DNA of 39,715 nucleotides, taken from the NCBI GenBank assembly GCA_022013085.1, contig JAKLQX010000076.1:1-39715 (forward strand). The letters are read 5' to 3'. A model generated the notes under the pieces. It made no database searches and had not been told where the DNA came from. It worked only from the letters and a program-made list of their open reading frames with translations. This DNA is from Candidatus Omnitrophota bacterium (GTDB taxonomy: Bacteria; Omnitrophota; Gorgyraeia; Gygaellales; Profunditerraquicolaceae). Of this stretch, positions 24,800-33,611 are shown piece after piece (the stretch's first letter is position 1; each line of letters opens with the position of its first letter). The position numbers were made by a program, and so were the translations under genes.

Positions 24800-25882
24800 A
24801 TGATTGCAACTTTGGTTTTTGTATTAATTCTAAGTTTACTTATTATTGTCCATGAATTTGGGCATTTTATAGCTGCACGTTGCGCAGGGGTGCGCGTGGA
24901 AAAATTTTCTTTAGGTTTTGGCCCGCAGTTGTTTAAAAAGATTATCGGGGATACAGAATATTCTTTAAGCCTTATTCCTTTAGGCGGCTATGTAAAAATG
25001 GCCGGAGATAGTTTTTCAGAATGCGTAGGCAAGCCTGATGAGTATTTTTCAAAATCACCGGGTAAAAGGTTCCAGATTATTTTCTGTGGGCCGCTTTTAA
25101 ATTATATTTTAGGATTTTTATTCTTCTGGGTTATTTTGTTTATAGGTTATCCTACATTAACTACTAAGGTTGGCGGTTTAATTGACGGTTATGGTGCGAA
25201 AGCTGCAGGTATGCAGGTAGCGGATAAAATTATAGCTATAAATGGCCAAAAGGTTGATTCTTGGGATGATTTACAGAATCAGATTCAGAAGAATAAAAAT
25301 AAGAGTTCGGTTGAGCTCTTGTTAATACGTAATGACCAAAAGTTGGAATTTAATGTAGCGCTTAAGAGTAAGGTTCTTGATAATCAGCTAGGGGAAAAGA
25401 AAACTTTAGGAATAATTGGGATTACTCCTTTTGATGAGGTTATAGAGGTAAGGCATGGATTTATTGAATCCGCATATTTTGGATTAAAGAAAACAATCGA
25501 TTTAACAATTATGACTTATAAAGGAATATGGCGATTAGCAAGCGGAAAAATGTCTATGCGTGATTCCATGACTGGGCCATTAGGTATATTTTTCATTACA
25601 TCTAAAGCCGCAAAGCTAGGATTAATTGCGGTTATGCATCTAATTGCAGTTCTAAGTGTAAGCCTGGCAGTATTTAATCTGCTTCCTCTGCCAATTTTAG
25701 ACGGGGGGCATATATTCTTTTTAGGATTAGAGAAATTTAGAAAAAAAACATTAGGTATAAAGGCAGAGCAAATAGTTAATAATATAGGAGTAAGCTTGAT
25801 GATTATGCTTGCTTTGTTTGTTACTTATAATGATATCTTAAGGCTTTATGGAGATAAAATCAGTAAATTGGCAGGAAAGTAA
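24800..25882 (+). CDS. rseP: Site-2 protease (RseP family zinc metalloprotease)
   Basis: RseP-type intramembrane metalloproteases cut membrane-bound anti-sigma factors or signal peptide remnants. The 360-residue protein has the zinc motif HEFGH (H18, E19, H22) in its first membrane segment, a PDZ domain (about 125-215, VGGLIDGYGAKAAGMQVADK), and a late NLLPLPILDGGH whose D301 is the third zinc ligand. There are four predicted membrane segments. It has one PDZ domain, whereas E. coli RseP has two, as in most non-proteobacterial members. It starts on the base after dxr. The target here is not known. Confidence 0.94.
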   Translation: MIATLVFVLILSLLIIVHEFGHFIAARCAGVRVEKFSLGFGPQLFKKIIGDTEYSLSLIPLGGYVKMAGDSFSECVGKPDEYFSKSPGKRFQIIFCGPLLNYILGFLFFWVILFIGYPTLTTKVGGLIDGYGAKAAGMQVADKIIAINGQKVDSWDDLQNQIQKNKNKSSVELLLIRNDQKLEFNVALKSKVLDNQLGEKKTLGIIGITPFDEVIEVRHGFIESAYFGLKKTIDLTIMTYKGIWRLASGKMSMRDSMTGPLGIFFITSKAAKLGLIAVMHLIAVLSVSLAVFNLLPLPILDGGHIFFLGLEKFRKKTLGIKAEQIVNNIGVSLMIMLALFVTYNDILRLYGDKISKLAGK

Positions 25883-25883
25883 T

Positions 25884-26951
25884 ATGGAAATTAAGCGCAG
25901 AAAAAGCAAGGTTATCAAAATTGGTAAGGTATTTATTGGCGGCCTAAATGCAATAGCCATTCAATCGATGACCAAGACTAAGACTGCTGATATTGAAAAG
26001 ACAGTTAAGCAGATTAACGCGTTAGAAGACGCGGGGTGTTCAATAGTGCGTTTGGCGGTTAAGGATTTAACTGATGCAGCGGCTTTAAGTAAGATTAAGG
26101 CTAGGACGAATTTACCGTTAGTAGCGGATATCCATTTTGATTGGCGGTTAGCTATTGCTGCAGTTCGAAATGGTGCGGATAAGATAAGGCTTAATCCAGG
26201 AAATATTGATAAAGGTATACAGATAAAAGAGGTGGTCGCTATTCTAAAAGATAAAGGCGTACCACTGCGTATTGGGCTTAATTCTGGTTCAGTCAAAGAG
26301 TATGGCGGGCAACGTACTAGTATGCCGGAGAGGTTAGTGCGCTCTTGCCTGGGTTATATAAGAAAAATAGAAAAACTTAAATTTGATAATATAGTAATTT
26401 CGCTTAAAGCTTCAAATGTTTTGGATACTTTAGCAGCTTATCGTAAAATAGCCTTAGTTTGTAATTATCCTCTGCACCTTGGCGTTACTGCTGCCGGCTC
26501 TCCATATAAGGGAATAATAAAATCTAGCATTGCTTTAGGGGCTTTGCTATCAGAGGGTGTTGGTGATACAATAAGAGTGTCGCTTACGGATAATCCGTTA
26601 GAAGAGGTCAGGGCAGCAAGAAGTATTTTAGAATCTTTAGGTTTACGTAGCGGGGGAGTTCAGGTGATTAGTTGCCCTACTTGCGGCCGCTGTGAACTGG
26701 ATTTGATCAGTATTGTTAAGGATCTGGAAAGTAAATTAGAGGCTCAAGAATATAAACAATCAGCTCATCCTTTAAAGGTAGCGGTAATGGGTTGTGTGGT
26801 TAATGGCCCCGGAGAGGCGAAAGAGGCGGATATCGGGGTAGCCTTCGGTAAGAAAGAAGGGCTTTTATTCAAGAAGGGTAAGCCGGTAAAGAAGGTGGCA
26901 GCAGCAGATTGCGTCCGGGTTTTATTAGAAGAAATTAATTTAAGGAGATAA
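25884..26951 (+). CDS. ispG: 4-hydroxy-3-methylbut-2-en-1-yl diphosphate synthase
   Basis: IspG reduces MEcPP to HMBPP with a 4Fe-4S cluster in the MEP pathway. The 355-residue product starts MEIKRRKSKVIKIGKVFIGG and has IQSMTKTKTADIEKT and VADIHFDWRLAIAAV. The cluster ligands are C264 and C267 in SCPTCGRC, C304 in MGCVVNGPGE and E311. It is the short bacterial form without the plant-type insert. I start at ATG 25884, with AGGAAAG upstream, rather than ATG 25848, which would extend into rseP. The stop region contains AAGGAG, the ribosome binding site for the following ATPase gene. Confidence 0.96.
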   Translation: MEIKRRKSKVIKIGKVFIGGLNAIAIQSMTKTKTADIEKTVKQINALEDAGCSIVRLAVKDLTDAAALSKIKARTNLPLVADIHFDWRLAIAAVRNGADKIRLNPGNIDKGIQIKEVVAILKDKGVPLRIGLNSGSVKEYGGQRTSMPERLVRSCLGYIRKIEKLKFDNIVISLKASNVLDTLAAYRKIALVCNYPLHLGVTAAGSPYKGIIKSSIALGALLSEGVGDTIRVSLTDNPLEEVRAARSILESLGLRSGGVQVISCPTCGRCELDLISIVKDLESKLEAQEYKQSAHPLKVAVMGCVVNGPGEAKEADIGVAFGKKEGLLFKKGKPVKKVAAADCVRVLLEEINLRR

Positions 26952-26954
26952 TAT

Positions 26955-28217
26955 ATGGCTCAACTGACGCTAAAGGGTAGGGTGCGCGAAGCTTTTATTG
27001 TTAAATACAGTAGCATTTTATTTAAAGGTGCTGCCAATAAAACTGAAGTTAGCTCGGTAGTGAGGAACATTTTGGAAGGAATTTTAAGCCAGCCGCGTAA
27101 TCCCATTAAGGAATTGGAGAGGGAGAAAATTATTAATGAATTGGTTGATGAATTTTCCGGTTTTGGCCCTATTGAGAAATTGATGATGGATCCTGATATT
27201 ACGGAAATCATGATTAATGGCACGCATAACGTATACGTAGAGAAGTACGGGAAGAAATTGAGGACTGATATTAAATTTGACAGTGATCAGCAGCTGATGT
27301 ATGTTATCCAAAAGATTTTGTTGCCTACCAGAAGAAGGGTTGATGAATCAGTTCCTTATACGGATATCTGCCTGCCGGATGGTTCGCGAGTTAATATTAT
27401 TATCCCGCCTCTGGCTTTGAATGGCCCAACCATAACTATTCGCAAATTCCTTAAAAAAATTATAAATGCTGAAGATCTTATTAATTTAGGGACACTCGAC
27501 AGAAGAATGGCGGATTTTTTAATTGCTTGTATTAAGGGTAAGGCTAATATTATATTCGCCGGCGCTACAGGTAGCGGAAAAACTACTACTGTAGGGGTGC
27601 TCTCAAGTTATATTGGAAATGACGAACGTACCATTACTATTGAGGATACGGCAGAGTTGCATCTGGCGCAGGACCACGTAGTTAGATTAGAGACTAAGAT
27701 TTCGAATATTGAAGGAAAAGGCGAGGTTACCATTAGAGATCTTTTTCTTAACACTTTGCGTATGCGGCCTCAGAGGATTATCTTAGGTGAAATTAGAAGC
27801 GCCGAGGCTTTGGATATGCTTCAGGCGATGTGCTCAGGCCACAATGGAGCGCTTTCTGTTATTCATGCGGATACCCCTGAAGATGTGATGTATCGGTTAG
27901 AAACAATGATTCTAATGTCTGGAGTTCCCCTAACTTTAGAGGCGATACACCGGCAGATTGTTTCATCTTTACATTTAGTTGTTCAGCAGGATCAGCTTGT
28001 TGATGGAACGCGTAAAATTACCCGGATTACCCAGATTAACGGCCTAAAAGACGGATGGGTGAATCTTGAGGATATTTTTTATTATGATATTGAACATGTG
28101 GATCAAGATGGCAAGGTGTCTGGCCATTTTAAAGCTACGGGGGTGGTGCCGGTATTTTATCCGATTTTTGGCAAAAGAGGAGTAGCTTTACCTAAAGAAG
28201 TTTTTAATAAGGATTAG
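26955..28217 (+). CDS. CpaF/TadA-type secretion ATPase
   Basis: This 420-residue protein is a type II/IV secretion ATPase of the CpaF group, which powers Flp/Tad pilus assembly or related machines. It has an N-terminal domain with DEFSGFGPIEKLMMDPDITE, Walker A GATGSGKTT (203-211), the Asp box TIEDTAELHL, Walker B-type RIILGEIRSAEALDMLQ and the His box CSGHNGALSVIHA. It lies three bases after ispG with AAGGAG overlapping the ispG end. No other tad/pilus gene (tadB, tadC, rcpA, pilin) is in the window, so its machine must be encoded elsewhere or it acts differently. CpaF rather than PilB/GspE is favoured by length and absence of a zinc motif. Confidence 0.9.
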   Translation: MAQLTLKGRVREAFIVKYSSILFKGAANKTEVSSVVRNILEGILSQPRNPIKELEREKIINELVDEFSGFGPIEKLMMDPDITEIMINGTHNVYVEKYGKKLRTDIKFDSDQQLMYVIQKILLPTRRRVDESVPYTDICLPDGSRVNIIIPPLALNGPTITIRKFLKKIINAEDLINLGTLDRRMADFLIACIKGKANIIFAGATGSGKTTTVGVLSSYIGNDERTITIEDTAELHLAQDHVVRLETKISNIEGKGEVTIRDLFLNTLRMRPQRIILGEIRSAEALDMLQAMCSGHNGALSVIHADTPEDVMYRLETMILMSGVPLTLEAIHRQIVSSLHLVVQQDQLVDGTRKITRITQINGLKDGWVNLEDIFYYDIEHVDQDGKVSGHFKATGVVPVFYPIFGKRGVALPKEVFNKD

Positions 28218-28268
28218 TAGTTCGATTTTTGCGCATCATCAATCTTAAGTCCTAATTGAGGGTTTGGT

Positions 28269-29516
28269 ATGTTTTGGAGTAAGGTATTTATTCCCACATT
28301 AAAAGAAACGCCCAAGGAAGCAGAATCTTTGAGCCATCAATTGTTGTTGCGTGCCGGGTTTGTGCGCATGCTCATGGCAGGGGTCTATACTTATCTGCCT
28401 CTGGGGTTAAGGGTTTTAGAAAAAATTCAGGGAATAATCCGCCAGGAAATGAATGCAAGTGGCGCTAGCCAGCTGCTCCTGCCGGCCCTACATCCTTTAG
28501 AGCTTTGGCAGAAAACCGGCCGCGATAAGGATATTGGCGAGGTAATGTTTAAATTTGTCGACCGCCGCGGAAGAGATGTTGTTTTAGGCCCGACGCATGA
28601 AGAGATAATTACAGATTTAGTTAGGACTCAGATTTCCAGCTATAGACAGTTACCTTTAGTGTTATATCAGATACAAACTAAATTTCGTGATGAAATAAGG
28701 CCGCGTTTTGGCTTAATCCGTGCATGTGAATTTATCATGAAAGACGCCTATAGTTTTGATCAGGACAAGGAAGGATTAGATAAGAATTATCAGTTAATGT
28801 ATGAAGCTTATAAAAGAATATTTAAACGCTGTGGCTTAACTGTTTTAATAATGGAAGCAGATTCCGGGATTATGGGAGGTAAGGAATCCCATGAATTCAT
28901 GGCGCCCGCTGCCCAGGGAGAAGATCTGGTTTTGCTATGTAAGAAATGTTCTCAAGCTAAAGCCTTTGATGCGGATAGCTTGTTATGTTCTAAATGTAAT
29001 TTCCAGATGGATAAGATTAATACCATCGAGGTCGGCCATATATTTAAATTAGGGATAAAATATAGCCAGGCTTTGGGCGCAAATTTCTCGAATGCTTCAG
29101 GAGAGCTTAAACCAATAATCATGGGTTGTTATGGGATTGGAGTATCGCGTTTGGTTTCGGCAATTATTGAGCAGAATAATGATGCCCAAGGAATTATCTG
29201 GCCCAAAGAGGTTGCCCCTTATCAGATTTTAGTTTTGCCTCTTGATGTGACTAATAGCCAAATTATGCAGGAGGCAATTGCATTGCATGATCAGTTGGCT
29301 AGTTTAGGATTCCAGGTGCTTTTGGATGATCGCGATGAGCGCGCGGGTGTAAAGTTTAAGGACGCGGATCTTTTAGGCATTCCTATACAGGTAGTTATCG
29401 GCCGTAATTCGCTTGTTGAGCAAACCCTTGAGATAAAGGTGCGCTTAACTCAAGAGAAAATAATTAAACCTCGGCAGGAGGCAATTGAACAGATCGGAAG
29501 GTTTATTACTATTTAG
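28269..29516 (+). CDS. proS: Prolyl-tRNA synthetase, short form without the INS editing domain
   Basis: ProRS charges tRNA-Pro. The class II motif 2 region RDEIRPRFGLIRACEFIMKD and motif 3 GCYGIGVSRLVSAIIEQ are clear, and the C-terminal anticodon-binding domain (about 320-415) includes LLDDRDERAGVKF. E. coli-type ProRS is about 570 residues with an INS domain of about 180 residues between motifs 2 and 3 that clears Ala-tRNA-Pro. Here the two flanking Cys pairs (LLCKKC and LLCSKC, about residues 224-244) are joined by a short loop, so INS is absent and the protein has 415 residues. GAGGG seven bases upstream supports ATG 28269. Confidence 0.95.
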   Translation: MFWSKVFIPTLKETPKEAESLSHQLLLRAGFVRMLMAGVYTYLPLGLRVLEKIQGIIRQEMNASGASQLLLPALHPLELWQKTGRDKDIGEVMFKFVDRRGRDVVLGPTHEEIITDLVRTQISSYRQLPLVLYQIQTKFRDEIRPRFGLIRACEFIMKDAYSFDQDKEGLDKNYQLMYEAYKRIFKRCGLTVLIMEADSGIMGGKESHEFMAPAAQGEDLVLLCKKCSQAKAFDADSLLCSKCNFQMDKINTIEVGHIFKLGIKYSQALGANFSNASGELKPIIMGCYGIGVSRLVSAIIEQNNDAQGIIWPKEVAPYQILVLPLDVTNSQIMQEAIALHDQLASLGFQVLLDDRDERAGVKFKDADLLGIPIQVVIGRNSLVEQTLEIKVRLTQEKIIKPRQEAIEQIGRFITI

Positions 29517-29526
29517 AAAAGTAGTT

Positions 29527-29985
29527 ATGGACAAGGAAAGCGTAAGGCAAGAATTAGAATTATTGTTCCAAGAGAGATTTGTTGCTCAAGGTTTTGAATT
29601 GGTGGATGTAATTTATCGCAAGGAGGGCGCACATCTTTTTTTACGTATTTTAGCGGATCGAGTCGGCGGCGGGATAAATTTAGATGAATGCGCGCAGCTC
29701 AGCCGTGATATAAGCCAGGCGTTGGATGAATTAGATATTATTCCCTCGCGCTATATGTTAGAGGTTTCTTCTCCTGGGCTTAATCGTTGTTTAGCAACGC
29801 AAAAAGATTTTATGCGGTCTTTAAATAAAAAAGCCGTTTTCTATTTGAGTGAACTGATAAATGGTAAATGCCAGTGGCATGGCGAAATTAGCAAGGTTGA
29901 TGGGGAAAGCGTATTTATAGATAGCGGTGGAAGTATATTAGAAATACCATTAACAAAAATAAATAAAGCGACATTGACAATATAA
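29527..29985 (+). CDS. rimP: Ribosome maturation factor RimP
   Basis: RimP is needed for 30S subunit maturation. The 152-residue product has the family's N-terminal domain with GFELVDVIYRKEGAHLFLRI and LDECAQLSRDISQALDELD, the hallmark YMLEVSSPGLNRCL, and an SH3-like C-terminal domain ending IPLTKINKATL. rimP-nusA-infB is a strongly conserved bacterial order, as found here. I start at ATG 29527, ten bases after the proS stop; a longer in-frame start inside proS (29485) adds a non-conserved extension. No strong Shine-Dalgarno sequence is present. Confidence 0.94.
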   Translation: MDKESVRQELELLFQERFVAQGFELVDVIYRKEGAHLFLRILADRVGGGINLDECAQLSRDISQALDELDIIPSRYMLEVSSPGLNRCLATQKDFMRSLNKKAVFYLSELINGKCQWHGEISKVDGESVFIDSGGSILEIPLTKINKATLTI

Positions 29986-29987
29986 CC

Positions 29988-30074
29988 CAAAATTTGCATT
30001 AGAAATGAAATATCGTCGAGATGGACAGCATAAAAAGATGTCGTGCAAATTTTGCCGAAGGCCGCCTTTGGCGG
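29988..30074 (+). promoter_or_regulatory. Two hairpins in the rimP-nusA gap
   Basis: CAAAATTTGCA (29988-29998), two bases after the rimP stop, is exactly complementary to TGCAAATTTTG (30044-30054), an 11-bp stem with a 45-base loop. A smaller hairpin CCGCC-TTT-GGCGG follows at 30062-30074. The nusA ribosome binding site (GGAG near 30090) lies outside both. The position of the first arm right after the stop resembles the stop-to-start palindromes, but the start codon is not covered. The role is unknown. Confidence 0.5.
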
Positions 30075-30101
30075 GGTTAAAAATAACTGGAGAGTAAAAA
30101 A

Positions 30102-31349
30102 ATGAGTCAGGAGCTATTAGCGATTATTGAGCAGATTGAACGTGAAAAAGGGATTAAGAAAGAGATTATGCTTGAGGCGGTAGAAAGCGCCTTGCTTAGC
30201 GCTGCTAAAAGGGTGATTGATTTAAAGCCGGATGAAGAGTTTAAAGTTGAGATTGATCGGGCTACGGGTGAGATTCGTGCGTATCGTAATAATGAATTAG
30301 TAACGAATATTGATTTTGGCCGTATTGCTGCTTCGACAGCCCGGCAGGTAATTATTCAGAAAATGCGTGAAGCAGAAAAGGATGTGGTTTTTAATGAATT
30401 TCAAAATCGCGTAGGTGAGATTGTTAGTGGCACAGTTTACCGTTTTGAAAAAGGTAATATTATTGTTGATCTTTTGGGTAAAGCCGAAGGCGTTTTAATT
30501 AAGCGCGAGCAATCTCCTAATGAGGAATTTAAACAGGGCCAGCGTATCCGCGCATATGTTGTAGAAGTTAAGAAGGATGCCAAGGGCCCGCAAATTATTT
30601 TGTCACGCGCGCATCCTAATTTAGTTAAAGAGTTGTTTGAGCTAGAGGTTCCTGAGATTTACGAAGGGATTGTTGAAATCAGGGCTATATCGCGTCAGGC
30701 AGGAGAGCGTACTAAAATTTCAGTTTGCTCAAAAAATGATAAGGTGGATTCTGTAGGTGCTTGCGTGGGCATGCGAGGAAATCGCGTAAGAAATATTGTT
30801 AACGAATTACAGGGCGAAAAAATTGATATTGTGCGTTTTAACGATGATGTGCGTGAATATATCAAGGCTGCTCTTTCTCCGGCCAAGATTTCTGAAATAA
30901 AGTTAGATAAGGAGAAGAATAAGGCTGCTGTCGTGGTTGATGATGATCAGTTGTCACTATCTATTGGGAAGCACGGACAGAATGTGCGCTTGGCTTCTAG
31001 ATTAGTTGGTTGGGAGTTGGATATTCGTACTAAGAGTATGATTGCTGCTGAAGCACTTGGTGGTAAGCCCAAGGAGCAAATTACTCCTGAGGCGCAAGCT
31101 GTACCTGAGATTCAAGAGAAACCAAAGAAGGCTAAAAAAGCAGCTGTTAAAGCTGTAGCTAAGAAGAAAGAGCCTTCTTTAGGAGAATTATTAGGGATTA
31201 GTGAAAAGATTGCTGAAAGTTTAAAAGTTGCGGGTATTAAAAGTATAGAAGATATACTCAAAGCTAAAATTGAGGGATTGGTAAAGATAAAGGGTATTGG
31301 AGAAGCCAAAGCTGGTAAAATTATAGCAGAAGCAAAGAAGCTAAACTAA
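30102..31349 (+). CDS. nusA: Transcription termination/antitermination protein NusA
   Basis: NusA binds RNA polymerase and modulates pausing and termination. The 415-residue protein has the N-terminal domain (1 to about 125, ALLSAAKRVIDLKPDEEFKVE), an S1 domain (about 130-200, GEIVSGTVYRFEKGNIIVDLLG), and two KH domains with GACVGMRGNRVRNIVNELQGE and LSIGKHGQNVRLASRLVGWELDI. A Lys/Ala/Pro-rich linker (about 325-355) leads to a C-terminal helix-hairpin-helix (LVKIKGIGEAKAGKIIAEA). The acidic repeats of E. coli NusA are replaced by this single helix-hairpin-helix module. GGAG precedes ATG 30102. infB follows after 27 bases. Confidence 0.97.
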   Translation: MSQELLAIIEQIEREKGIKKEIMLEAVESALLSAAKRVIDLKPDEEFKVEIDRATGEIRAYRNNELVTNIDFGRIAASTARQVIIQKMREAEKDVVFNEFQNRVGEIVSGTVYRFEKGNIIVDLLGKAEGVLIKREQSPNEEFKQGQRIRAYVVEVKKDAKGPQIILSRAHPNLVKELFELEVPEIYEGIVEIRAISRQAGERTKISVCSKNDKVDSVGACVGMRGNRVRNIVNELQGEKIDIVRFNDDVREYIKAALSPAKISEIKLDKEKNKAAVVVDDDQLSLSIGKHGQNVRLASRLVGWELDIRTKSMIAAEALGGKPKEQITPEAQAVPEIQEKPKKAKKAAVKAVAKKKEPSLGELLGISEKIAESLKVAGIKSIEDILKAKIEGLVKIKGIGEAKAGKIIAEAKKLN

Positions 31350-31376
31350 TTTTTCTTAATATAAAAGGATGAGATT

Positions 31377-33611
31377 ATGCTTAAAGCAAAAAAAGGAAAA
31401 GTAATTGTAAAGAAAGTTGTTAAGCCTAAGATTACTACGCAGAGGCGTGTACTGGCGCATCCGATAGAGCCAGGTACTACGCAGAGGCGTGTACTGGCGC
31501 ATCCGATAGAGCCAGGTACTACGCAGAAGCGTGTACTGGCTCATCAGGTAGAGCCAGGTAAGATTGGTATAAAAGCTAAAAAAGTTGTGTCTAAGCTTCA
31601 TTTAGCAAAACCAAAAGCTGTAGTTAAGCCGCTTAAACACAAAGCTGTAATAAAGAAGGCAAAAGAAGAGATTAAGCCGCAAGCAAAACCTGTAGTAATG
31701 CATGAGCATAAAGCTGAGGTTAAAATTGAAGTTAAACATGTAATTCAGCCAGAACCAAAAATTGAAGTTAAACCTGAACACAGGCCTGAGATTAAAATTG
31801 CGGTTCTTAAGCCTACCGTGGTTCTTCAGCCAGTGGCTGAAGCTGTAGTTGTTCCAGGTAAAGAAATCGAACTTGAATTGCCAGTGACGGTTAAGGAGTT
31901 GGCTGTAAAATTACAGGAGAAATCATCTGTAATTATTAAACATCTTATGAGCATGGGGGTAATGGCAGGAATTAATCAGGCCTTGGATGAGATAGTTGCA
32001 AATAAAGTATGCCTAAAGTATGGTTGTGTGATTAAAAAAGCACCCGATGCCGAAGAAATAGCTTTGCAGTTACATAGAGAAAAAGATAAAGCAAGCCAAC
32101 TCAAATCGCGCCCTGCGGTAGTTACTTTTATGGGCCATGTTGATCATGGTAAAACTTCCCTGCTTGATGCCATACGTAAAACTAAAGTTGCTGAAGGTGA
32201 ACATGGAGGAATTACTCAGCATATCGGGGCTTATCGCGTCAGACTTCCCGGGGGAGACATCACTTTTCTGGATACTCCGGGCCATGAAGCTTTTACTGCT
32301 ATGCGCGCTAGGGGGGCAAGTATTACGGATATTGTAGTTTTAGTGGTTGCTGCTGATGATGGTATTATGCCTCAGACCCAAGAGGCTATTGATCATGCGC
32401 GTGCTGCCGGAGTTTCTATTATTGTTGCTATAAATAAAATAGATAAGTCAGGAGCTAATCTCGATATGGTTAAGAAACAATTATCTGAGGCAGGCCTAGT
32501 TGCTGAAGATTGGGGAGGCAAAACTATTACTGTTGCAGTATCTGCTAAGACGGGCGAGGGAATCGATAATTTACTAGAGATGATTTTGTTACAGGCTGAG
32601 GTTATGGAGTTAAAGGCAAATCCTAATCGCCTTGCTTATGGAGTGGTTGTGGAGTCTAAGATGGCTAAAGGCAGGGGCCCAGTAGCTACGCTTCTTGTGC
32701 AGAATGGCACTTTACATCTTAATCAAAATATAATTGTAGGTAATTTTTACGGAAAGATTCGGGCTATGCTTAATGACCATGGCCAGGCAGTAACTTTTGT
32801 TACTCCGTCAACTCCCGTAGAAATTCTGGGAATAAGTGGAATTCCTGCTGCCGGGGAGAAGTTTTTTGCGATTGAAGATGAGAAGCAAGCAAAAAGTTTA
32901 GCTCAGGCGCGTTTGGAGAAAGACAGGCAGCAGCAGATAAAAACTGTGAAAAGAGTAAATCTAGAGGGGTTGTATGCTCAGATTGCCGAAGGAAAGATTA
33001 AGGATATCAAATTAATTATTAAGGCAGATGTCCAGGGCTCACTTGAAGCAATAAAAGATACTTTGAATAAGTTAAATGTTTCTGAAATAAAAATTGATAT
33101 CATTCATCTAGGGGTAGGCAATATTAACTCTTCAGATGCAATTTTAGCGGTAGCTTCGGATGCATTGATCTTAGGGTTTAATGTTATTGTCGATAATCTA
33201 GCAAAAGAGATTATCTCTAAAGAAGGTATTGATGTAAGGACATATAGCATTATTTATGAGTTAGCTAATGATATTAGGGCTGCGGTTGAGGGTATGCTTG
33301 ATCCAAAGTTAAAGAGAGTATTTTCAGGTAGGGCTGAAGTTAGAAAGATGTTTAAGTTATCAAGGTCAGGGATAATCGCGGGTTGTTTTGTAACTAAAGG
33401 CAAGATCACTCGTAATAGTATGGTTACATTGATAAGAAATGGGCAGGTGGCTTTTGAAGGCAAGCTTTCCAGCCTTAAGCGCTTTAAGGATGATGTGCGT
33501 GATGTGGCTGAAGGGTTTGAGTGCGGTATCGCTATTGGTGGGTTTGATCAATTAGCTGAAGGTGATATTATCGAGGCTTACGAGATAGAGAAGACCGCGA
33601 GAAAATTATGA
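31377..33611 (+). CDS. infB: Translation initiation factor IF-2
   Basis: IF-2 is the GTPase that brings initiator tRNA to the ribosome. The 744-residue protein has a Lys/Pro/Val/Ala-rich N-terminal region (1 to about 170), including three 14-residue repeats at about 20-61 and a stretch rich in EVKP/EIK words. An IF2-N module ([23 protein letters not shown]) follows. The G domain has GHVDHGKTS (253-261), [18 protein letters not shown] and NKIDK, and domains II-IV follow, with [16 protein letters not shown] and [18 protein letters not shown]. The ribosome binding site is AAGGATGAG before ATG 31377. The stop overlaps the trpS start (ATGA). Confidence 0.97.
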   Translation: MLKAKKGKVIVKKVVKPKITTQRRVLAHPIEPGTTQRRVLAHPIEPGTTQKRVLAHQVEPGKIGIKAKKVVSKLHLAKPKAVVKPLKHKAVIKKAKEEIKPQAKPVVMHEHKAEVKIEVKHVIQPEPKIEVKPEHRPEIKIAVLKPTVVLQPVAEAVVVPGKEIELELPVTVKELAVKLQEKSSVIIKHLMSMGVMAGINQALDEIVANKVCLKYGCVIKKAPDAEEIALQLHREKDKASQLKSRPAVVTFMGHVDHGKTSLLDAIRKTKVAEGEHGGITQHIGAYRVRLPGGDITFLDTPGHEAFTAMRARGASITDIVVLVVAADDGIMPQTQEAIDHARAAGVSIIVAINKIDKSGANLDMVKKQLSEAGLVAEDWGGKTITVAVSAKTGEGIDNLLEMILLQAEVMELKANPNRLAYGVVVESKMAKGRGPVATLLVQNGTLHLNQNIIVGNFYGKIRAMLNDHGQAVTFVTPSTPVEILGISGIPAAGEKFFAIEDEKQAKSLAQARLEKDRQQQIKTVKRVNLEGLYAQIAEGKIKDIKLIIKADVQGSLEAIKDTLNKLNVSEIKIDIIHLGVGNINSSDAILAVASDALILGFNVIVDNLAKEIISKEGIDVRTYSIIYELANDIRAAVEGMLDPKLKRVFSGRAEVRKMFKLSRSGIIAGCFVTKGKITRNSMVTLIRNGQVAFEGKLSSLKRFKDDVRDVAEGFECGIAIGGFDQLAEGDIIEAYEIEKTARKL
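31434..31559 (+). repeat. Three tandem 42-bp repeats inside infB
   Basis: Units at 31434-31475, 31476-31517 and 31518-31559 each encode a 14-residue unit, [14 protein letters not shown] in the first two and [14 protein letters not shown] in the third. The first two units are identical at the nucleotide level and the third has a few changes, so the duplication is recent. The unit length keeps frame. Each unit contains a short inverted pair CTGGC/GCCAG. They lie in the poorly conserved N-terminal region of IF-2. Confidence 0.92.

Noticed and set aside
31434-31559. Tandem repeats in infB as a CRISPR array
   Set aside because: Units are directly adjacent with no spacers and lie in frame within a conserved gene.
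31356-31601. Minus-strand reading frame with repeated Tyr/Arg-rich units
   Set aside because: It is the antisense shadow of the infB tandem repeats.
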